DNA of 64,000 nucleotides from Beta vulgaris subsp. vulgaris (lineage: Eukaryota; Streptophyta; Magnoliopsida; Caryophyllales; Amaranthaceae). The stretch is taken from positions 54,230,709 to 54,294,708 of the forward strand of contig NC_079202.1 in assembly GCF_026745355.1 (NCBI RefSeq), read 5' to 3'. A program made the translations under genes and the position numbers. Shown here in pieces: positions 58,624 through 64,000 of this stretch. How positions within the stretch are numbered: the first letter of the stretch is position 1; each line of letters starts with the position of its first letter. The notes below the pieces were generated by a model. The model did no database searches, had not been told where the DNA came from, and worked only from the letters and a program-made list of their open reading frames with translations.

Positions 58624-60042
58624 GGAAGAAGGAGAGGAGAGAGAAAATGAAGGTTGATGATGAGAAATCAGAATAGTTAGAGAGAGGTAGACGCGTGTGT
58701 GAGAAAGTTGGTAATTTGGTGTTTTCGAAGATTACTGCGGCTTAACCGACAGATGATGCTCACCGGTAGGAAAGGAGTAAATGTTGACTCGTTTTTGGAC
58801 ACGGTGGTTGTTAACTTCATTTTGCTAGTATTTCTACTAGAGTGTGTTCGACGGCAAGTCTAGACTCTAGAGAAGGGGAAGGAAATGATGGTGTGAGAGT
58901 GTGACGCGTTACACAAAAGACGGACTCAATAGTATTAGTTGTTTAATATTTCGATTTGTTTTTTTTTGGATAATATGTTCTACTTTATAATAGATATATC
59001 TGATGGTAGATATTATGTATCCTTTATTCCTTTCTGAGTATATGTTAGGGAAATTACGAAAAACAACAAGGGTTACAAGATGAACAATCTTTTGGGCATG
59101 ATTTACTTTTCCAAAAGTAATATTCTGACCCTATTCTAATAGCACCGGTTCATGGAATTCATCTTCGAGATACAAAGAAGAAAATAATAGTGGTCATGCT
59201 AAGTATGAACACTATCAATTGAAAATGAGTTTGTGAGATTTTGTAGTGATGAAATTTTTTGATTTTGATCTTTAGAGTTTGTGTGCAAATGAAAGAAGTA
59301 GTTTTCTCAACATCCTTCATTATATGAGTATTCCCATATTTATAACAATGCTACATTGTTTCAAAAAACCGAAACGAAACTTTGAATAACCATAGAAAAT
59401 CGTGAATCAACGCGAGCAAATCACGCCCACGCAAGCACGTCGCGAGGTGCGACATCCTTCGTGGGTTGCGAGGTGCGACATTGATCGCAACGTGCAATCA
59501 GTCCCTGACAATTGCAACGTTAACAATTTCAGCACATGCCCAAGGCTCGTGAGGTACGCCCTCTTGGTGCGAATGCATTGAGCGAGTGTTCGTTGTTCAT
59601 CAAACTTCGACGAAAGTAAACACAAATCACACGTAGCATAGTATTATTACATATATTGTTTGAATTACGACACCATAATCAAGCGATCAAATAATATAAT
59701 ATGAATTAAACTTTACTCTATATTCTAAATCTTCAACGATATATGTATAATTTGTTCAAGTGTTAATTGCAACCAAGTTATCGAGAAAATCATTTCTTAA
59801 TCTAAGAAGAAATTAATATTTCTCATGTATAATGGATGTTTGATCCACACACTAACGTAGAGTTAGGTTTCATCTTATCATATCTGGTTGCATGTGTTTC
59901 AGAAGCACCATGCATAAAAGAAAAGTTTGGTCAATTTCTATATATTATTGATGTCATTGAGGATTCTCGAATGCATGTAGGGGGGATCACTAAGCATAGT
60001 GTTATCATGGAATTTCTCATAACTCCATATACTTAGCTTATA
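58624..60042. other. VAD1 upstream region and intergenic DNA
   Basis: 58624-58750 is the purine-rich (plus-strand view) leader and proximal promoter of the VAD1-like gene; no clear TATA box was seen. Around 59400-59640 a CpG-rich segment repeats GCGAGGTGCGACAT twice (near 59453 and 59469), and a GTAGGGGGGATC purine tract lies near 59978. Together these may be remains of an LTR retrotransposon, but I could not define its ends. Confidence 0.4.
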
Positions 60043-60376
60043 CTCCCTCCGTCCCAAAATATAGTTCCCATTTTCCTTTTTTCACGGTAATTTATGTAAG
60101 TAGGGATAGTAAAGATTTTTTGTTTATTTAAATAAATGTTGTATGGGAAAAGATGATTTTAGGAAAGAGAATGGAGAATAATTGGTGAAAGAGCATTAAT
60201 TCTAACATTTTGGTTGAATAAACAAAGAATAAAACAAAATTCAAGAAGCAAATAAATGATGGGACACCATTTTTCTAGACAAATTACGGAAAAATGTGAA
60301 ACTAAATATGGAAATGGGAACTATATTTTGGGACACCCAAAATAGAAGTGGGAACTATATTTTGGAACAGAAGAAG
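60043..60376 (+). mobile_element. Stowaway MITE
   Basis: TA-flanked (60041-60042, 60377-60378). Left end CTCCCTCCGTCCCAAAATAT; right end 'atattttggaacagaagaag', imperfectly complementary. A near-duplicate of the right terminal motif ('gggaactatattttgggaca') lies about 40 bp inside. It is the same family as the eroded, oppositely oriented copy at 14254-14597. Confidence 0.88.
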
Positions 60377-61017
60377 TATATTGATCTCGTTAGAAACCTA
60401 ACTTTTATACAAGAACTTTAACTTATATTTGTGATATAATTCACTGGATACGTATAAATCTAAGCTAGTATTCTCCCTTTAATTTCCCATTTCAATTATT
60501 ATATTTCCATCACATTAAATAACTTTAAACGTTTTAAAGCAAGTTGTTAAATTTTGGGAGATTGATTCCTAATACTTTATGAAAATAAGATAAGACTGAA
60601 GATGAAGTGTGATGTAATATGGCTAATGTTATAGTATTCATCTCAATCACAAAGCAATTTGGCTTCAATGAAAAACAATGACAATTGCATCAATAGAGCA
60701 TAAACACCTAATAAACATATTAACGTACTTTTTTATGAGGGGTCATATCAATAACATACTTAAAATATTTGTTGTCAATTAATGAATGCAACGTGGAAAT
60801 TTTGAGTTGCCTAAAAATGTTGCAAACCCAGAATATCTATGTTATTTTCGAATGAAATTGACTTATCATAACTTTTTTAGTTATCTAAAACTTATTGGAC
60901 GACATTAAATATGGGTAGCTATATACTTATTGAAACTTATTTGAGCTTATTAAACCTTATTGTATTTGTATATCAAAGAGGTAGTCTCATATAAGTTAAT
61001 TTAAAATCAATATGAAC
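60377..61017. other. Intergenic, nothing recognised
   Basis: AT-rich sequence. A short 'cttattgaaacttatttgagcttatta' stretch near 60928 recalls the internal repeats of the Harbinger-like family, without recognisable ends. Confidence 0.35.
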
Positions 61018-61235
61018 TTGAGAATCGTGTGGGAGCCCAATGATTGAAGCTCCCACCTCCCAACCTTATGGTCGTGAGTTCGATCTCATCAACCCCATAT
61101 TTGGGATATTTGTATGGATATGCTTTTGGTTATAAATTTTCAATTTCTGTAAGTTTTCTTATATCCCCTTCTTACCTCATAGTTTATGAAGGTTGAGCTT
61201 GTTTGGGCTAGTAAATTACTGAATAAAAAAAACCT
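61018..61235 (+). mobile_element. Probable tRNA-derived SINE
   Basis: The A-box-like AGCCCAATGATTGAAG and B box GTGAGTTCGATCTC are about 35 bp apart. A body of about 130 bp follows and ends in 'ctgaataaaaaaaa'. Candidate flanking duplications AATATGAAC (61009-61017) and AATACGAAC (61236-61244) differ at one base, suggesting an old insertion. Confidence 0.6.
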
Positions 61236-61424
61236 AATACGAACAACTTCAAGACGTGGTCATAAAGACATAAACTTCAAAAATATCAATAGCAACAAAA
61301 AAATAGATAGGGAGGGATAATAAGATGATTTTATATAACATATTAAAATAATGTAGAAATATGCCTTGAATCATTGTGCATCGAAGGTGTTCGAAGAAAT
61401 GCGTCAAAAGCGAGTTTCTGGATA

Positions 61425-61645
61425 CCGCCCGATCGGGTCGGGCGAGGCCGCCCGATCGGCCGAACGAGAAAGAGCTGGAAGTGAAAAGCAGTCCGCCCGA
61501 TGCCATCGGGCTCTTCGCCCGATCGGGCGAGACACCGAATTACGACTCGGGCGTTCTCGCCCGACCGGGCGCGCAACGAAGCTGGGGAAGGAAATAATCA
61601 CCGCCCGATCGGGCGGGTTCGCCCGACCCGATCGGGCGGCTGCCC
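61425..61645. repeat. Cluster of CGCCCGATCGGGCG palindromes in the LTR
   Basis: The core CCCGATCGG occurs at about 61426, 61449, 61516, 61602 and 61626, each flanked by further complementary G/C bases. Related imperfect forms lie near 61496 (CGCCCGATGCCATCGGG) and 61558 (CGCCCGACCGGGCG). CpG density is far above the surroundings. All ORFs reported over this block are by-products of the repeats. Confidence 0.92.
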
Positions 61646-61677
61646 GGTTAACGCGTTTTCGCGTTTTTCTGACGGGA

Positions 61678-61684
61678 TATAAAT
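61678..61684 (+). promoter_or_regulatory. TATA box of the copia LTR promoter
   Basis: TATAAAT in the context GGGATATAAATACTC lies directly after the GC-palindrome block and before a pyrimidine-rich tract, as expected for the U3/R promoter of a plant LTR. Transcription would start about 25-35 bp downstream. Confidence 0.75.
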
Positions 61685-61877
61685 ACTCTGTTTATATTCT
61701 AGGGTTCTTTTTCACGAAATACTTCTTTTCTCTCTGTAATCTGTTCTTCTCATATAAAAAATATTCTCTCTCTCTGCCGTGGACGTAGCCAATTTGGTGA
61801 ACCACGTAATTCTGGTGTCTGATTTTATCGTTTTTGCATTCATAATTTGTTTCTCTCTCACGTCCGTTATAACAAAT

Positions 61878-61890
61878 TGGTATCAAGAGC
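61878..61890 (+). other. Primer-binding site (initiator Met-tRNA)
   Basis: TGGTATCAAGAGC lies three bases after the LTR. It matches the plant copia primer site TGGTATCAGAGC with one extra A and would pair with the 3' end of initiator Met-tRNA to prime minus-strand synthesis. Confidence 0.85.
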
Positions 61891-61916
61891 TTTGGTGATC
61901 GATCTGTGTGAGAAAG

Positions 61917-62819
61917 ATGTCTGGGATGAATGTCAAAATTGATAAATTTACTGGGAGGAATAGTTTTAGTCTGTGGCAAATCAAGATGCGGGCTTTACTG
62001 AAGCAACAGGGGTTGTGGGCACCGTTGGCCAAGAAGGCAACGGATTCGGTTACCGCTGAGATGGAAATTCTGGAGGAGAAAGCACATTCAACAATTATGT
62101 TGTGTCTGTCTGACGACATAATTACTGAAGTTGCGGAGCAGGACACTGCTGCTGGTCTGTGGTTGCAGTTAGAGAGTTTGTACATGACGAAATCTCTAAC
62201 CAACAAGTTGCTTTTGAAGCAACGTCTGTTCAGCCTGCGTATGCAGGAAGGTACGTCTTTAAGAGATCATTTAGATAAATTAAATACCATCTTACTAGAT
62301 CTGCGAAATATTGATGTTAAAGTAGATGATGAGGATGCTGCTTTAATTCTGTTGGTATCTTTGCCTATGTCATATGAGAATTTTGTGGATTCATTTATTG
62401 TTGGTAAAGATAGTCTGTCGTTAGAAGAAGTAAGATCTGCTCTGCATACTAGAGAAGTCCGTCACCAGGCTTCTGGGTCTAGTACAGAAAATCAGGCATC
62501 TGGATTAGTAGTTACTGGAGGGAAGGGACAAAAGAAATCTGGTAAAAAGAAAACGAACTTTAAAAATTCGAATTCTAAGGGTCCTAAAACTACTGATATC
62601 TGTAATTACTGTAAGGAGAAGGGGCATTGGAAGAATGAGTGTCCTAAGAAAAAGAAACAGCAGGATAAAAGTGAAGGTTCTGCTGCTTTGGCAGAAACTG
62701 GAGGTGATTCTGAGGAAGATCTGGCCCTAGTAGTTAATAGCCAGTCACATTGTAGGGATGTGTGGGTTCTTGATTCTGGGGCATCGTATCATATTAGTCC
62801 ATGCAGGGAGTGGTTCTAA
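61917..62819 (+). CDS. gag: Copia Gag plus start of protease
   Basis: The first ATG after the primer site starts MSGMNVKIDKFTGRNSFSLW; 300 codons. The N-terminal two-thirds is the copia Gag domain (UBN2 type; WQIKMRALLKQQG, MTKSLTNKLLLKQRLFSLRM). A basic region and a CCHC zinc knuckle, CNYCKEKGHWKNEC, then bind RNA. At the C-terminus WVLDSGASYHIS carries the aspartic-protease DSGA motif. The frame stops at 62817-62819 just after the protease begins. The next frame continues protease sequence from the same point, so one base has been lost near 62816 and this stop is a lesion rather than a natural end. Gag itself looks intact. Confidence 0.93.
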   Translation: MSGMNVKIDKFTGRNSFSLWQIKMRALLKQQGLWAPLAKKATDSVTAEMEILEEKAHSTIMLCLSDDIITEVAEQDTAAGLWLQLESLYMTKSLTNKLLLKQRLFSLRMQEGTSLRDHLDKLNTILLDLRNIDVKVDDEDAALILLVSLPMSYENFVDSFIVGKDSLSLEEVRSALHTREVRHQASGSSTENQASGLVVTGGKGQKKSGKKKTNFKNSNSKGPKTTDICNYCKEKGHWKNECPKKKKQQDKSEGSAALAETGGDSEEDLALVVNSQSHCRDVWVLDSGASYHISPCREWF

Positions 62820-63256
62820 CTTACAAGCAGATAGATGGAGGCAATGTTTCTATGGCTAACAGTGCTGCCTGCAAAGTAGTTGGGATAGGCTCTATAAGGG
62901 TGAGGACTCATGATGGTACACTCTGTACCTTGAACGAAGTTAGGCATGTTCCATTAATGACAAAGAATCTGATATCTCTGAGTCTTCTAGATAGTAAGGG
63001 GTTCAGTTTTCAAGGTGAAGGTGGAGCTATGAGTGTCTACAAGGGTTCAAAGGTGGTTCTGAAAGGTATTAAAGTTGGTACCTTATATATTCTTCAGGGG
63101 TCTACTATGACAGATTCTGCTGCTGTTGCATCATCTGAGATTCACAAGGAGGAGTTGACCAAGTTGTGGCATATGAGACTTGGGCACATGGGTGAAAGAG
63201 GGATGCAAATTCTGTCAAAAGGGATCTTCTATGTGGGCACAAGGTGCAGAGCCTAG
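62801..63256 (+). pseudogene. pol: Copia protease remainder and pre-integrase region, frameshifted
   Basis: True homology begins around 62816 (LTYKQIDGGNVSMANSAACK); the ATG at 62801 is incidental. It continues through the C-terminal protease (LNEVRHVPLMTKNLISLSLL) and the pre-integrase segment (KLWHMRLGHMGERGMQIL), which supplies the two His of the integrase zinc finger. The frame then shifts again near 63222 by loss of one base, and the apparent C-terminus (GIFYVGTRCRA) is out of frame. Confidence 0.9.
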
Positions 63257-64000
63257 AGTTTTGTGAACACTGTGTGTTTGGGAAGCTTCATCGCAGCAAG
63301 TTTCCAAAGGCGGTTCATACAACTAAAGGTACACTTGATTATATTCACTCTGATTGTTGGGGACCTTCCCGAGTTGCATCTATTGGAGGTCACAGGTATT
63401 TTGTGTCTATGATTGATGATTATTCAAGAATGACTTGGGTGATTATGATGAAGCATAAAAGTGATGCTTTCAAGAATTTCAAACAGTGGAAGGTTTTAGT
63501 GGAAAATCAAGTTGAAAGGAAGATCAAAAGGCTGCGAACTGATAATGGTCTGGAGTTCTGTTGGTCTGAGTTCGATGAGTTCTGCAAAAATGAAGGGATT
63601 GCTCGCCATCATACTGTTAGAAACACGCCACAACAGAATGGAGTTGCAGAACGCATGAATCAGACACTTCTGGAGAGGGCAAGGTGCATGCTCTCAAATG
63701 CTGGGATGGCTAGGAGGTTTTGGGCAGAAGCTGTAAGCACAGCTTGCTATCTGATCAATCGGGGACCCCACACAGGTATTGACTGCAAGACACCTTATGA
63801 GGTGTGGTCTGGTAAGCCTGCAGATTACTCTTTGTTGAGAATTTTTGGTTCTACTGTCTATTATCATGTAAATGAGGGAAAATTAGAACCTAGAGCTAAG
63901 AAGGGTAGATTTGTTGGTTTTGGGATTGGGGTTAAGGGCTATAGAGTATGGTCACCTTCTGAAAATCGTGTCATACTTAGTAGGAATGTAATATTTGATG
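63223..64000 (+). CDS. pol: Copia integrase core (partial, runs off window)
   Basis: Open in one frame from about 63223 to the window edge, with no in-frame ATG needed because it belongs to the polyprotein. It supplies the Cys pair of the HHCC zinc finger (EFCEHCVFGK) and the DDE catalytic core: Asp in IHSDCWGP (near 63352), Asp in LRTDNGLEF (near 63540) and Glu in GVAERMN (near 63645). The copia-specific WSGKPADYSLLRIFGSTVYY and KGRFVGFG segments follow. Integrase inserts element cDNA into the host chromosome. The preserved triad suggests that this copy died recently, by the frameshifts rather than by loss of catalytic residues. Confidence 0.92.

Larger units (their letters stand above)
61352..61874 (+). 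repeat. 5' LTR of the copia element
   Basis: It starts TGTAGAAATATGCC and ends CGTCCGTTATAACA, 523 bp, immediately before 'aat' and the primer-binding site. A TATA box is at 61678. The upstream (U3) half contains a cluster of GC-rich palindromes between 61425 and 61645, and the downstream half is CT-rich. Assignment of the left end rests on the TG terminus, since the 3' LTR is outside the window. Confidence 0.8.
61352..64000 (+). mobile_element. Ty1-copia retrotransposon, 5' part
   Basis: In order: a 5' LTR (61352-61874), primer-binding site, gag, protease and integrase, the Ty1-copia order, which places integrase before reverse transcriptase. The window ends before reverse transcriptase, RNase H and the 3' LTR. 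Two single-base frameshifts (about 62816 and 63222) mean this copy cannot make a full polyprotein. The LTR has TG...CA ends; the 5 bp before it are AATAA, to be matched to the right flank beyond the window. Confidence 0.92.

Noticed and set aside
61366..61788. Six ORFs over the LTR, up to 140 codons
   Set aside because: They result from GC palindromes lacking stops in several frames and lie in the LTR, not in coding sequence.

Overview
The window is nuclear DNA of a flowering plant, almost certainly a eudicot. It is AT-rich, has spliced genes with GT-AG introns, and carries plant-type L1 LINEs, a Ty1-copia element, tRNA-derived SINEs, Helitrons, and Stowaway, PIF/Harbinger-like, Mutator-like and hAT-like non-autonomous DNA transposons. 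Nothing fixes the species. No rRNA, tRNA gene, CRISPR array or bacterial operon was seen.

Layout. 1-9230 is a degenerate tandem array: three higher-order copies of about 1.3 kb (each two diverged half-units of about 0.6-0.7 kb), then older 0.65-0.8 kb monomers. A Helitron that itself carries a SINE interrupts it. 9231-13939 is non-coding with a diverged direct duplication. 13940-25262 is a transposon graveyard: a long-TIR element with a Stowaway in its loop, a 5'-truncated LINE, a 1.5 kb Harbinger-like element with a Stowaway inside, a Mutator-like MITE, a Helitron, and a second LINE broken by a Harbinger-like MITE and by a Stowaway that was itself hit by another Harbinger-like element. Removing the insertions restores the LINE reading frame across both sites.

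Genes. Three protein-coding genes are well supported, all on the minus strand. (1) 26434-26946 is a single-exon 170-residue plant protein of unknown function with a Cys-rich hydrophobic segment. (2) 39237-44112 is a complete thaumatin-like (PR-5) gene of three exons and 245 residues, with all 16 cysteines and transposons in both introns. (3) 47157-58623 is a complete 18-exon VAD1-like gene of 637 residues (GRAM domain, VASt lipid-binding-like domain, transmembrane helix, C-terminal coiled coil). The two spliced genes were assembled by hand from splice sites and reading phase. Their coding lengths close exactly (738 and 1914 nt including stop), so the models should be close to final. PR-5 proteins and VAD1 both belong to plant defence and cell-death biology, but their adjacency alone shows no functional link.

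Between the genes lie a TRIM-like LTR relic, several hAT-like elements with 8-bp duplications, a Helitron carrying a 9-bp-TSD MITE, a long inverted repeat, and two weak small-gene candidates (30413-30571 plus; 34085-34425 minus).

The right edge (61352-64000) is the 5' part of a Ty1-copia retrotransposon: LTR, primer-binding site, gag with zinc knuckle, protease and integrase, with two single-base frameshifts; it runs off the window. Its LTR holds an unusual cluster of GC-rich palindromes. I found no convincing new enzymatic or defence system. The least familiar material is the Harbinger-like family filled with short-period repeats, the palindrome-rich LTR, and the 1.3 kb higher-order array.
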